Shown here: one piece after another, positions 1 through 7,440 of the stretch
Layout: each line of letters opens with the position of its first letter
How positions within the stretch are numbered: the stretch's first letter is position 1
Assembly: GCA_024244665.1 (NCBI GenBank)
Contig: JAAEOI010000654.1
Location: 1-64,000, forward strand
DNA from: Bacteroidota bacterium
GTDB lineage: Bacteria > Bacteroidota > Bacteroidia > Bacteroidales > GCA-2748055
Direction of reading: 5' to 3'
DNA: 64,000 nucleotides
Notes under the pieces: generated by a model
The model's input: the letters and a program-made list of their open reading frames with translations, nothing else
What the model was told of the DNA's origin: nothing
Database searches by the model: none
Made by a program: the position numbers and the translations under genes

Positions 1-339
1 GGAGTCTGGTCCGTGTCTCAGTACCAGTGTGGGGGACCATCCTCTCAGACCCCCTAGACATCGTAGTCTTGGTGAGCTCTTACCTCACCAACAAACTAAT
101 GTCACGCATGCCCATCTTTAACCGCCGGAGCTTTAACTATAAAAAGATGCCAGTTCATAGTGTTATGGAGTATTAATCCGAATTTCTTCGGGCTATTCTC
201 CAGTTAAAGGTAGGTTACAAACGCGATACTCACCCGTGCGCCGGTCGTCGACTGTCCGAAGACATCGTTACCCCTCGACTTGCATGTGTTAGGCCTGCCG
301 CTAGCGTTCATCCTGAGCCAGGATCAAACTCTTCGTTGT
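1..339 (-). rRNA. rrs: 16S ribosomal RNA, 5' part (runs off the window)
   Basis: Read on the minus strand, 321-332 gives AGAGTTTGATCC, the universal 16S 5' motif, followed by GGCTCAGGATGAACGCTAGC. The sequence continues through the expected 5'-domain helices to position 1, where the gene is cut. Counting back from the motif to E. coli position 1 puts the mature 5' end near 339. The gene points out of the window to the left, so the rest of the rRNA operon is not visible. Sequence style fits Bacteroidota. Confidence 0.95.
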
Positions 340-433
340 AAAAGAAAATTTAATATGCTCAAGGATTCTTCACTCCTATAAATTCATTTGGAATTTTAGG
401 TGACTTCTTTACCTATTTCTTACTTCAATATTT

Positions 434-442
434 TCAAAGAAC
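434..442 (-). promoter_or_regulatory. boxA-like antitermination motif in the rRNA leader
   Basis: On the minus strand the leader reads GTTCTTTGA about 95 bases before the 16S 5' end. It resembles the boxA element (TGCTCTTTA) that loads NusB/S10 antitermination factors in rRNA leaders. The match is partial, so this is an inference from position as much as from sequence. Confidence 0.3.
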
Positions 443-475
443 TATGTTCTGTTACTCTTCCGTTTTTGCGGACTG

Positions 476-505
476 CAAAGATAGAAACTTTATCTTAATC
501 CGCAA
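476..505 (-). promoter_or_regulatory. rRNA promoter P1 (proximal), Bacteroidota type
   Basis: On the minus strand a TATCTTTG -7 element (476-483, consensus TAnnTTTG) lies exactly 19 bases downstream of a TTG -33 element (503-505). Transcription would start near 470 and run through a leader of about 130 bases into 16S. The same 30-base arrangement recurs upstream as P2 and P3. Confidence 0.75.
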
Positions 506-591
506 GAACTTTTCTTCACTTTTCTCTCTGCTTTCGCGGTGAAAAACTCCTCTTCAATCTTGCATAGAACATCTGCTTGTGAAAGCGGATG

Positions 592-621
592 CAAAGATAG
601 AAACTTTATCTTAATTTGCAA
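592..621 (-). promoter_or_regulatory. rRNA promoter P2, Bacteroidota type
   Basis: TATCTTTG (592-599) with a TTG -33 element (619-621) at a 19-base spacing, minus strand. The spacer is nearly identical to that of P1. The presumed start region (GCATCCGC) also resembles those of its neighbours. It lies 116 bases upstream of P1. Confidence 0.75.
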
Positions 622-713
622 GAACTTTTCTTCACTTTTTTTTCTCTGCTTAAGCGGCGGAAAAACTCTCTCTTCAATCTTGTTTTAAGAACATCTGCTT
701 GTGAAAGCGGCTG

Positions 714-746
714 CAAAGATAAGGGTTTTTATTTTGCTTCTCCAAA
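714..746 (-). promoter_or_regulatory. rRNA promoter P3, Bacteroidota type
   Basis: Minus-strand TATCTTTG (714-721) followed by a GCAGCCGC start region like those of P1 and P2. The -33 candidate TTTGG (742-746) gives a spacing of about 21 instead of 19, so this copy has diverged in its upstream half. It is 122 bases upstream of P2. Confidence 0.65.
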
Positions 747-842
747 TGTTTCTGTAATTTTTTCAAAATTAAATCGCATCTGGCTGATAATCTACATTTT
801 ATTAAACCCTTTTCAATGAACGCCATTTTCTCAAACGGGCTG

Positions 843-850
843 CAAATATA
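843..850 (-). promoter_or_regulatory. possible fourth rRNA promoter, -7 element only
   Basis: Minus-strand TATATTTG followed by GCAGCCCG, resembling the start region of P1-P3 and keeping the spacing of roughly 120-130 bases (129 to P3). I do not see a clear TTG at the -33 position, so it may be weak or inactive. Confidence 0.4.
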
Positions 851-894
851 GTGCTTTCATTTTACTCACCTAACATATTCTTCAAAAAATGGTG

Positions 895-902
895 TATTTT
901 TG
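895..902 (+). promoter_or_regulatory. -7 element upstream of the GT2 gene
   Basis: TATTTTTG matches TAnnTTTG and lies 19 bases before the ATG at 922. No clear -33 TTG is present. It would make this gene divergent from the rRNA promoters. Confidence 0.4.
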
Positions 903-921
903 ATTTTTCGACATATACCTT

Positions 922-1653
922 ATGAACAACAGACTGGTCATAGTACCTACATATAACGAGATTGAAAACATCGACAACATTGTTGATGCAGTAATGAACC
1001 TTCAACACGACCTGGACTTGCTGATTGTGGATGACAACTCTCCTGACGGAACCGGATCCAGAATCAAGGAGCTCAAGGAAAGCCATAGCGACAGACTTCA
1101 CCTTTTGGAGAGGGAGGGAAAACTGGGTTTGGGAACCGCCTATATCAAAGGTTTCAAATGGGCCATTCAGCAGGGATACCTATATATATGCGAAATGGAT
1201 GCCGATTTCTCCCATAACCCCAACGACCTTCCAAGGTTGTTTGATGCTTGCCAGAACCAATCGGCCGATGTGGCCATTGGATCCAGGTATGTATCGGGAG
1301 TGAATGTGGTCAACTGGCCCATGAGCCGGGTACTGATCTCTTACTTCGCCTCAGTCTATGTCCGGCTGATTACGCGGATGAAGGTTAGAGATGCTACAGC
1401 CGGTTTTGTCTGCTACCGGAAGGAGGTACTGGAAGTGATCAATCTGGACAGGATCAAGTTCAAGGGATACGCTTTCCAGATCGAGATGAAATTCAAGGCA
1501 TGGAAATACGGTTATAATGTAGTAGAACTCCCCATTATCTTCACTGACCGCAAGGAGGGAACCTCGAAAATGTCGGGCAAAATCGTGAGTGAAGCCATTT
1601 TTGGAGTGATCGGCTTGAAAACCGGCAGCTGGTTTAGAACCTACCGTCGGTAA
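922..1653 (+). CDS. polyprenol-phosphate mannosyltransferase-like GT2
   Basis: A 243-residue family 2 glycosyltransferase of the DPM1/Ppm1 type, which transfers a sugar from GDP- or UDP-sugar to a polyprenyl phosphate at the inner face of the cytoplasmic membrane. The nucleotide-binding start VIVPTYNE is at residues 6-13, DDNSPDGT at 37-44 and the metal-binding DADFSH at 93-98. The protein ends soon after the catalytic domain and has no C-terminal membrane segments, as in soluble DPM1-type enzymes. The ATG lies 19 bases behind a TAnnTTTG element. The donor and acceptor cannot be read from sequence; mannose is the family default. Confidence 0.85.
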   Translation: MNNRLVIVPTYNEIENIDNIVDAVMNLQHDLDLLIVDDNSPDGTGSRIKELKESHSDRLHLLEREGKLGLGTAYIKGFKWAIQQGYLYICEMDADFSHNPNDLPRLFDACQNQSADVAIGSRYVSGVNVVNWPMSRVLISYFASVYVRLITRMKVRDATAGFVCYRKEVLEVINLDRIKFKGYAFQIEMKFKAWKYGYNVVELPIIFTDRKEGTSKMSGKIVSEAIFGVIGLKTGSWFRTYRR

Positions 1654-1655
1654 TT

Positions 1656-1740
1656 CAGTACTCAGTACTCAGTGCTCAGTACTCAGTACACAGTACAGTG
1701 CTCAGTACACAGTACACAGTGCTCGGTGCGGAGTGCGAAG
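1656..1740 (+). repeat. heptanucleotide repeat array A (CAGTRCW units)
   Basis: Directly behind the TAA of the GT2 gene come about eleven 7-base units: CAGTACT, CAGTACT, CAGTGCT, CAGTACT, CAGTACA, CAGTACA, a 5-base partial unit, CAGTACA, CAGTACA, CAGTGCT and two degenerate units, ending in GTGCGAAG. Read on the minus strand the unit is GYACTGA, the same as in arrays B (4354-4430) and C (48737-48799). The array lies between the GT2 stop and the dihydroorotase start. Confidence 0.85.
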
Positions 1741-1761
1741 AAATAATTGAATAAGAGAGAT

Positions 1762-3111
1762 ATGAATAACTACCTGGTTAAGAACGCAAAGATCGTCAAT
1801 AACGGAATCACCACCCCTGGATTCGTTCTGGTCCGGGAGGGAATCATTAAGGCAGTCGGGAAAGGGGAACCTGTAAAGGAAGCGGCATCGGTGGATGTTA
1901 TAGATGCCGGAGGAAAATACCTGATTCCCGGGGTAATCGACGATCAGGTACACTTCAGGGAGCCGGGGCTTACCCACAAGGCAGAGATTGCCACCGAATC
2001 AAAAGCTGCGGTGGCCGGCGGGATTACCTCTTTCATGGAGATGCCAAACACCAAGCCCCAGACCACTACTATCGAAGAGTTGGAAAAGAAATATGACCGG
2101 GCCGCTGAAGTCTCCATGGCAAACTACTCCTTCTACCTGGGGGCCACCAACAGCAACATTGAGGAGATTAAGAGCCTGGACCCGGCCAGAAACTGCGGTG
2201 TAAAGGTCTTTATGGGATCCTCAACTGGGGACATGCTGGTGGATGACCGGGAATCACTGGAGAAGATCTTTGCAGAATCCCCTACCCTGATAGCCACCCA
2301 TTGTGAAGATGAGGCCACCATACTGAAGAATACAGAAGAGCAAAAAGAACTATTTGGTGAGGAGATACCGGTAGGCATCCACCCCGTCATTCGAAGTGAG
2401 GAGGCTTGCTACATTTCCAGTTCACTTGCCGTTGAACTGGCCCGCAAGTATAATAGCCGCCTTCACGTTCTTCATATTTCCACCGCCAGGGAGCTTGAGC
2501 TGTTTGAACAGGGAACCAATTTTGACAAGAAAAGAGTAACTGCTGAGGTCTGTATTCACCACCTCTGGTTCACCGATGCCGATTATGAGTCCAAAGGAAC
2601 CCTGATTAAATGGAACCCGGCCGTAAAAAGCAAACACGACAGAGATTCACTGCTTGCAGCGCTGTTAAATGATAAAGTAGATGTTATAGCCACCGACCAC
2701 GCTCCCCACACCATCGAGGAGAAACAGAACAAATATTTCACGTCTCCATCAGGCGGACCCATGGTTCAGCATGCCCTGCCGGCCATGCTGGAGTTAGTTC
2801 ACCAGAATAGAATCAGCATTGAAAAGGTAGTTGAAAAGATGTGCCACGCCCCCGCCAGGCTTTTTGGAGTGAAAGAGAGGGGATTCCTGGAACCGGGATT
2901 CAGAGCCGATATGGTCCTGGTAGATATGGAAAGGAGTTGGAAAGTGGAGCGACAAAACATCCTATATAAATGTGGCTGGTCCCCTCTTTCCGGCGAAACC
3001 TTCCACTCGGCCGTCACCCATACCTGGATAAACGGGAAATTGGTTTACAACGAAGGTATGTTCAATGAGATGGTCAGGGGGGAAAGGATGGAGTTTGTCA
3101 GGAGAAAATAA
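1762..3111 (+). CDS. pyrC: dihydroorotase
   Basis: A cyclic amidohydrolase of 449 residues that closes carbamoyl-aspartate to dihydroorotate in pyrimidine synthesis. The metal-site motif reads DQVHFREPG at 61-69, a candidate carboxylated lysine lies in VKVF (K148), further metal ligands are H180 (ATHCED) and H238 (LHIS), and the catalytic Asp is in ATDHAPH (D312). The usual first motif is D-x-H-V-H; here the first His is Gln (Q62), a form I recall from other Bacteroidota dihydroorotases. I chose the ATG at 1762, behind an AAGAGAGAT purine stretch, over a TTG at 1747 that would add five residues. Allantoinase or hydantoinase is the alternative, but no purine-degradation genes are nearby. Confidence 0.88.
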   Translation: MNNYLVKNAKIVNNGITTPGFVLVREGIIKAVGKGEPVKEAASVDVIDAGGKYLIPGVIDDQVHFREPGLTHKAEIATESKAAVAGGITSFMEMPNTKPQTTTIEELEKKYDRAAEVSMANYSFYLGATNSNIEEIKSLDPARNCGVKVFMGSSTGDMLVDDRESLEKIFAESPTLIATHCEDEATILKNTEEQKELFGEEIPVGIHPVIRSEEACYISSSLAVELARKYNSRLHVLHISTARELELFEQGTNFDKKRVTAEVCIHHLWFTDADYESKGTLIKWNPAVKSKHDRDSLLAALLNDKVDVIATDHAPHTIEEKQNKYFTSPSGGPMVQHALPAMLELVHQNRISIEKVVEKMCHAPARLFGVKERGFLEPGFRADMVLVDMERSWKVERQNILYKCGWSPLSGETFHSAVTHTWINGKLVYNEGMFNEMVRGERMEFVRRK

Positions 3112-3130
3112 GTAATTTAGCTAATAAGGA

Positions 3131-3146
3131 GGTAAGGGTCCTTACC
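3131..3146. terminator. perfect hairpin behind pyrC
   Basis: GGTAAGG and CCTTACC form a 7-bp inverted repeat around a 2-base centre, 20 bases after the pyrC stop. It has no U-rich tail on the plus strand, so termination is possible but not proven. The following bases contain loose CACTTACATACTTAC repeats. Confidence 0.4.
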
Positions 3147-3188
3147 CATTTTGCCCACTTACATACTTACATTTTAAAAAACTTCACT

Positions 3189-4367
3189 ATGAATAAGAAG
3201 ATCCTTGCGCTATCCAACTACTCACTTATCAGCGGATTATCCGTCATCGTTGCCCTGATCATCCTGTTAGCAGGATGCAAATCGGGCACAAAAACCGAAA
3301 AGGAACCAGATCAGAAGAATCCCAAATGCAAAGTGGAGAAATCGCATTTCGGCATCACCCCTGAGGGAGATTCAGTCATGCTGTTTACCCTGAGTAACGA
3401 GCAGGGCATAGAGACAAAAATCACCAACTACGGGGCAATCATTACTGAAATCCATACTCCCGACCGGGATGGAAAAACAGGGAACATTGTGCTTGGGTTC
3501 GACAACCTGGAGCAGTACCTGGAGGGCCATCCCTATTTCGGGGCACTGGTTGGCCGTTGTGGCAACCGGATAGCCAAAGCACAGTTCACCCTGGACGGAG
3601 AGACTTATCAACTTGCCGTCAATAATGGCAACAACGCACTTCACGGGGGCATAAAGGGCTTCGACAAGATGGTTTGGGATGCAGAGCAAATCTCCTCCGA
3701 GGAGAGGGCAGCCATCAGACTCTCCTACCTGAGTCCTGACGGAGAAGAGGGATACCCGGGAACCCTGAAGGTGACGGTCACCTACGAACTGCTCATGGAC
3801 CAGCTCTTCATTACTTATGAGGCGGAGACCGACAAAGCCACCGTGCTGAACCTGACCAACCACTCATATTTCAACCTGGCAGGTGAAGGAAGCATCCTGG
3901 ATCACGTTCTCTATATCAATGCATCAAAATACACCCCGGCGGATGATGAACTTGTTCCTACCGGAGAGCTGGCCAACGTGGAGGGAACGCCCTTTGATTT
4001 CAGGAAACCCACCCCAATCGGTGCCCGGTTCGAAGAGGTGGGTGGCAATCCGGTTGGGTACGACCTCAACTATGTCATTGACGGCTCAACAGGCGAAAAG
4101 AGTTTGGCTGCCAAGCTTATGGATCCCAAAAGCGGCCGATTCCTTGAGGTGACCACAACCGAACCGGGAGTACAGTTCTACACTGGGAACTTCCTGGACG
4201 GAACACTGATTTCCGGGGGAGTCACATATGATCAGTACGCAGGAATGTGCCTGGAAACCCAGCACTTCCCCGACTCTCCCAACCAGCCGGATTTCCCCAC
4301 AACCGTGCTGCGTCCCGGTGAGAAATTTGTCTCCCAGACCATCTTCAAGTTCGGCACTGAGCACTGA
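3189..4367 (+). CDS. galM: aldose 1-epimerase, lipoprotein
   Basis: Galactose mutarotase family protein of 392 residues that interconverts alpha and beta anomers of aldoses. It begins with a lipoprotein signal, a hydrophobic stretch ending in LLAGC (Cys30), so it should be anchored in the envelope and act on periplasmic sugars. Family motifs are NNALHGG with H152, NLTNHSYFNL with H225 (general acid) and LETQHFPDSPN near 357 holding the catalytic Glu region. The family-typical C-terminus TIFKFG is followed by Thr-Glu-His and a TGA that all lie inside heptanucleotide array B, so the original stop has been replaced by repeat sequence. Confidence 0.9.
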   Translation: MNKKILALSNYSLISGLSVIVALIILLAGCKSGTKTEKEPDQKNPKCKVEKSHFGITPEGDSVMLFTLSNEQGIETKITNYGAIITEIHTPDRDGKTGNIVLGFDNLEQYLEGHPYFGALVGRCGNRIAKAQFTLDGETYQLAVNNGNNALHGGIKGFDKMVWDAEQISSEERAAIRLSYLSPDGEEGYPGTLKVTVTYELLMDQLFITYEAETDKATVLNLTNHSYFNLAGEGSILDHVLYINASKYTPADDELVPTGELANVEGTPFDFRKPTPIGARFEEVGGNPVGYDLNYVIDGSTGEKSLAAKLMDPKSGRFLEVTTTEPGVQFYTGNFLDGTLISGGVTYDQYAGMCLETQHFPDSPNQPDFPTTVLRPGEKFVSQTIFKFGTEH

Positions 4368-4430
4368 GCACTGAGCACTGTGTACTGAGTACTGAGCACT
4401 GAGTACTGAGTACTGAGTCCTGAGTCCTGT
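4354..4430 (-). repeat. heptanucleotide repeat array B (GYACTGA units)
   Basis: Eleven units in perfect 7-base register on the plus strand: GCACTGA three times, GCACTGT, GTACTGA twice, GCACTGA, GTACTGA twice, GTCCTGA, GTCCTGT. The second unit contains the galM stop codon (4365-4367). The other edge reaches to within four bases of the stop codon of the minus-strand lipoprotein gene. The array therefore fills the gap between two convergent genes. Confidence 0.9.
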
Positions 4431-4433
4431 CCC

Positions 4434-5075
4434 TCATCCATTAGGTACATGGTATCTGACGAGTCGCTTTTCAGTGATCACCGGGCTATTCAGAAAGAAG
4501 AAAGTTTTCAGAACAGGGCCAACTCCTTTAGCATAATATGTATTAAGGTATCTTGGGTAATCAATGTTTGTCATACCCTCAGGGGATAGCACCGTACCCT
4601 TGAAGTTTAGAACCTCAAAATCCCCAACCGGGACCGAACAGAGAGCATCCTCCTTCTCCATCTTATAGCTCAGGGTATAGAGGGTATCGCTATTCATTAC
4701 TTTCACCTCCGCATCCAGGATATCTGAAAAATTTTCACCTGAGAATCTGATCCGGCCGGTTTGGGTCACAATGTAACCCATGGAATCTCTCAGTATGTCG
4801 ATCACCCCCCACTTACCTCCATTGAAAGGGTGGTTAGTGCCTTCCAGTATAGAATATCTCTGCCCGTTTATGATCGTGTCGCCGGATACAAGTATACTAT
4901 CCGTAACAGACGTAGCTAATTCGGATCCGGATGCATCAATATTAAAGTGCTGGTATATCCAGTAATTCCCCACCTCCAGCGGAAAATAGTCAAGTTCCTT
5001 AGTATTCAGGGGATCGGATTCTTCACATGAAACAAATAAGGAGGCAATCATGCCAAGCAGAAATAGTTTTCTCAT
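4434..5075 (-). CDS. hypothetical lipoprotein
   Basis: A 213-residue protein with a short lipoprotein signal (lipobox LFVSC, Cys at about 17), so probably envelope-anchored. The mature part has a motif DYFPLEVGNYWIYQH near residues 29-43; similar 'FPL..G..W.Y' starts occur in several small Bacteroidota secreted proteins. The rest looks beta-rich. I recognise no catalytic motif. It is convergent with galM and separated from it only by heptad array B. Confidence 0.75.
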   Translation of the reverse strand: MRKLFLLGMIASLFVSCEESDPLNTKELDYFPLEVGNYWIYQHFNIDASGSELATSVTDSILVSGDTIINGQRYSILEGTNHPFNGGKWGVIDILRDSMGYIVTQTGRIRFSGENFSDILDAEVKVMNSDTLYTLSYKMEKEDALCSVPVGDFEVLNFKGTVLSPEGMTNIDYPRYLNTYYAKGVGPVLKTFFFLNSPVITEKRLVRYHVPNG

Positions 5076-5204
5076 TTTTGATCAGTTTAGTTAATAAATG
5101 CTAGAGTAACTATTTCACCATAAGCAATCCGGAATCTTTATATGTAAACGGGAATCACAAAAAAATATTTTAAATAATTACATTAGCGGTTCTAATCCGC
5201 ACCC

Positions 5205-7379
5205 ATGCACAGCAGATTGATTCTAATACTGATCGCACTTCTCAGCTATCCTCTTGTATTTCTCAACGGCCAGGACGGAATCACTGCCACCAGGTTTGAA
5301 GATCCACCCATTATTGACGGAATTGCCTCCGACCAGGCCTGGCAACAGTGTCAGCCTATCACCAGCTTTATACAGAGAGAGCCGGATAACGGAAAACCAG
5401 CTACTGTAAGTACAGAAGTATTCATAGGGTATGATTCTGACCACTTGTACATTGCATTCCGTTGCTACGGGGATCCGGATCTGATCACAGCCAAAGAGCT
5501 TGCCAGAGATGTGAGCCTGCGGTATGACGACCGGGTACAGGTGATCCTGGACACCTATAATGACAAACGCAAGGGCTACTGGTTCCAGGTAGGACCACGC
5601 GGCTCCATCGGGGATGCCATTGTCAGCGAAAACGGGGCAGCCTTTAACAAGGCGTGGGACGGACTGTGGACCGGGAAAGCCTATATTCATCCGGAGGGTT
5701 GGGATGTGGAGATGGCAGTCCCCTTTAAGACTCTTGGATTTAAAAAGGGGAACACTACCTGGGGCCTGAAGCTGATCAGGAACTATATGCGGAACGAAGA
5801 GACCCAGTACTGGCCGGTGGCCAATCTGAATACCCATAAATTCCAGGTTTCGGATGCCGGAATGCTTGAAGGATTAGAAGGGATCTCGCAGGGTGTGGGG
5901 CTGGACCTGGTGCCGTATGGGCTGGCAGGTGCCGATTATAAAAGTGAACCCCTGGAAACAGACCCGGTACTAAACGCTGGATTTGAAGCCTATTACAACA
6001 TCACTCCCAACCTGAAGGCAGCTGTCACAGTCAATACAGATTTTGCCCAGACCGAAGTGGATAACCAGAAGATCAACCTGACCCGTTTCAATCTTTTCTA
6101 CCCGGAAAAACGTGATTTCTTTCTTGACGGGGCCAACTACTTCAACTTTGGCATCAACGGTAACAGTTCCAACAAATGGGGTAATCGGCTGGTTCCCTTC
6201 TTCTCGAGACGGATTGGCCTGGATTCCACAGGTAATCCCATACCGGTCCGTTACGGAACCAAAATCACCGGTCAGGCCGGAAAATGGAACATTGGGGCCA
6301 TGTACATGAAGGACAAACGTGAGGATTGGGATCACTCCAATTTTGTGGTAACCCGCTTCTCCAGGAACTTCGGAGAGCAGTCACAGGCAGGACTGATAAG
6401 TACTTATGGGAACGCCCTTGATAACATACAAAACTACCTGCTTGGATTCGATATAAAGCTGTCCACTGCAAAATTCCTGGGTGACAAAAACATGGGTCTG
6501 ACCCTTTACGGGATGAAATCCTCAACCCAATTTGATGATGAGGCGCAAAGGAATGAGGGCCGTGAACTCTCCTGCGGGATCGAATTTGTCTATCCCAACG
6601 ACCTGGTAAACATGCGCATCGGACACATGCAGATCCAGGAGAATTTTGTGGCCGGATCAGGTTTTGTTCCCCGTCCGGGGGTGAGGCAAAGCTATGGTGA
6701 ACTAATGGTAGGACCGAGACCAAAGAGATGGGGGATAATGCAGGTACAGACTGGAATGGGACTGGATCATATATCGGATTTTAGTTCTGTGATGCTGACC
6801 AGGCAATGGAGTGTTACCCCTGCAGAGATCAGGTTCCTGTCTGGTGATAAAATCGGCTACGCCTTCACAGCTTCCTATGAACTCCTGGAGGATGCCTTCG
6901 AAATATATGAGGGGCATGTATTTCCGCAGGGGAAGCACTCTTTCCTCTATCACACCATCTCACTTCATTCTGCACCACGCCGGCAGGTTTGGGCAACCTT
7001 TGATTTCCGGACAGGTGGTTTTTTCAATGGAACAAGAAAGGAATTCAAGCTGAAGGCGGGTTATAAGGTAGTGGTTCCCCTTTTTATCGGTGGGGAACTG
7101 GTCAGAAATGAAATAAGCCTGAATGACGGTGAATTCACGGCAAATGTATACAGGCTTAACCTGAACATCCTCTTCTCTCCCGACATCACCCTCTATAATT
7201 TTGTGCAGTACGACAGCAAATCCAACAAGATGGGCTGGCAATCGCGGTTCCAGTGGATCCTGAAACCGGGCAGGGAGATATTCCTGGTATGGAACAGCAT
7301 CGCCAGTGATCCCTACGAACGATTTCAAATGGAAGAAGCAGGCGCAAGGGTGAAGGTAAAATTCACCCTCAGGTTTTGA
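5205..7379 (+). CDS. CBM9-like/DUF5916 outer-membrane protein
   Basis: A 724-residue protein with a cleavable signal peptide (cleavage near FLNGQ-DG at about 22-24). Residues 25-220 look like a family 9 carbohydrate-binding-type beta-sandwich (IDGIASDQAW, VFIGYDSDHLYIAFRC, RDDRVQVILDTYND-like pattern). The remainder, with many alternating amphipathic strands and a terminal Phe (FTLRF), fits the DUF5916 outer-membrane beta-barrel part. The function of DUF5916 proteins is not established. The gene stands alone between the divergent lipoprotein gene and the convergent permease genes. Confidence 0.8.
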   Translation: MHSRLILILIALLSYPLVFLNGQDGITATRFEDPPIIDGIASDQAWQQCQPITSFIQREPDNGKPATVSTEVFIGYDSDHLYIAFRCYGDPDLITAKELARDVSLRYDDRVQVILDTYNDKRKGYWFQVGPRGSIGDAIVSENGAAFNKAWDGLWTGKAYIHPEGWDVEMAVPFKTLGFKKGNTTWGLKLIRNYMRNEETQYWPVANLNTHKFQVSDAGMLEGLEGISQGVGLDLVPYGLAGADYKSEPLETDPVLNAGFEAYYNITPNLKAAVTVNTDFAQTEVDNQKINLTRFNLFYPEKRDFFLDGANYFNFGINGNSSNKWGNRLVPFFSRRIGLDSTGNPIPVRYGTKITGQAGKWNIGAMYMKDKREDWDHSNFVVTRFSRNFGEQSQAGLISTYGNALDNIQNYLLGFDIKLSTAKFLGDKNMGLTLYGMKSSTQFDDEAQRNEGRELSCGIEFVYPNDLVNMRIGHMQIQENFVAGSGFVPRPGVRQSYGELMVGPRPKRWGIMQVQTGMGLDHISDFSSVMLTRQWSVTPAEIRFLSGDKIGYAFTASYELLEDAFEIYEGHVFPQGKHSFLYHTISLHSAPRRQVWATFDFRTGGFFNGTRKEFKLKAGYKVVVPLFIGGELVRNEISLNDGEFTANVYRLNLNILFSPDITLYNFVQYDSKSNKMGWQSRFQWILKPGREIFLVWNSIASDPYERFQMEEAGARVKVKFTLRF

Positions 7380-7440
7380 GAACCATGCTTCAGGTTACTT
7401 TACCGGTACTATATACCGTGTATCACAGGCAGCCTGCGGT

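Larger units (their letters stand above)
470..740 (-). repeat. imperfect tandem repeat of about 120 bp carrying rRNA promoters
   Basis: Blocks starting at the P1, P2 and P3 start sites share a common order: a GCnnCCGC start region, CTTTCACAAGCAGATGTTCT (P2 and P3 copies), AAGATTGAAGAG, a GTTTTTC-type stretch, AAAAGTGAAGAAAAGTTCTT and the -33/-7 elements. The P1-P2 and P2-P3 periods are 116 and 122 bases. This region and its flanks (340-921) contain no credible protein gene; a 67-codon open frame at 616-819 lies across the promoters. Confidence 0.7.

Noticed and set aside
764..771. Minus-strand TAATTTTG as a further rRNA promoter
   Set aside because: It does not fit the spacing of roughly 120 bases, has no TTG at -33 and lacks the GCnnCCGC start region.
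616..819. 67-codon open frame on the plus strand
   Set aside because: It lies across the rRNA promoter repeats on the opposite strand, is A/T-driven and has no recognisable protein features.
1656..1740. Possible CRISPR array in the short repeats
   Set aside because: Units are 7 bases without spacers, and there are no cas genes.
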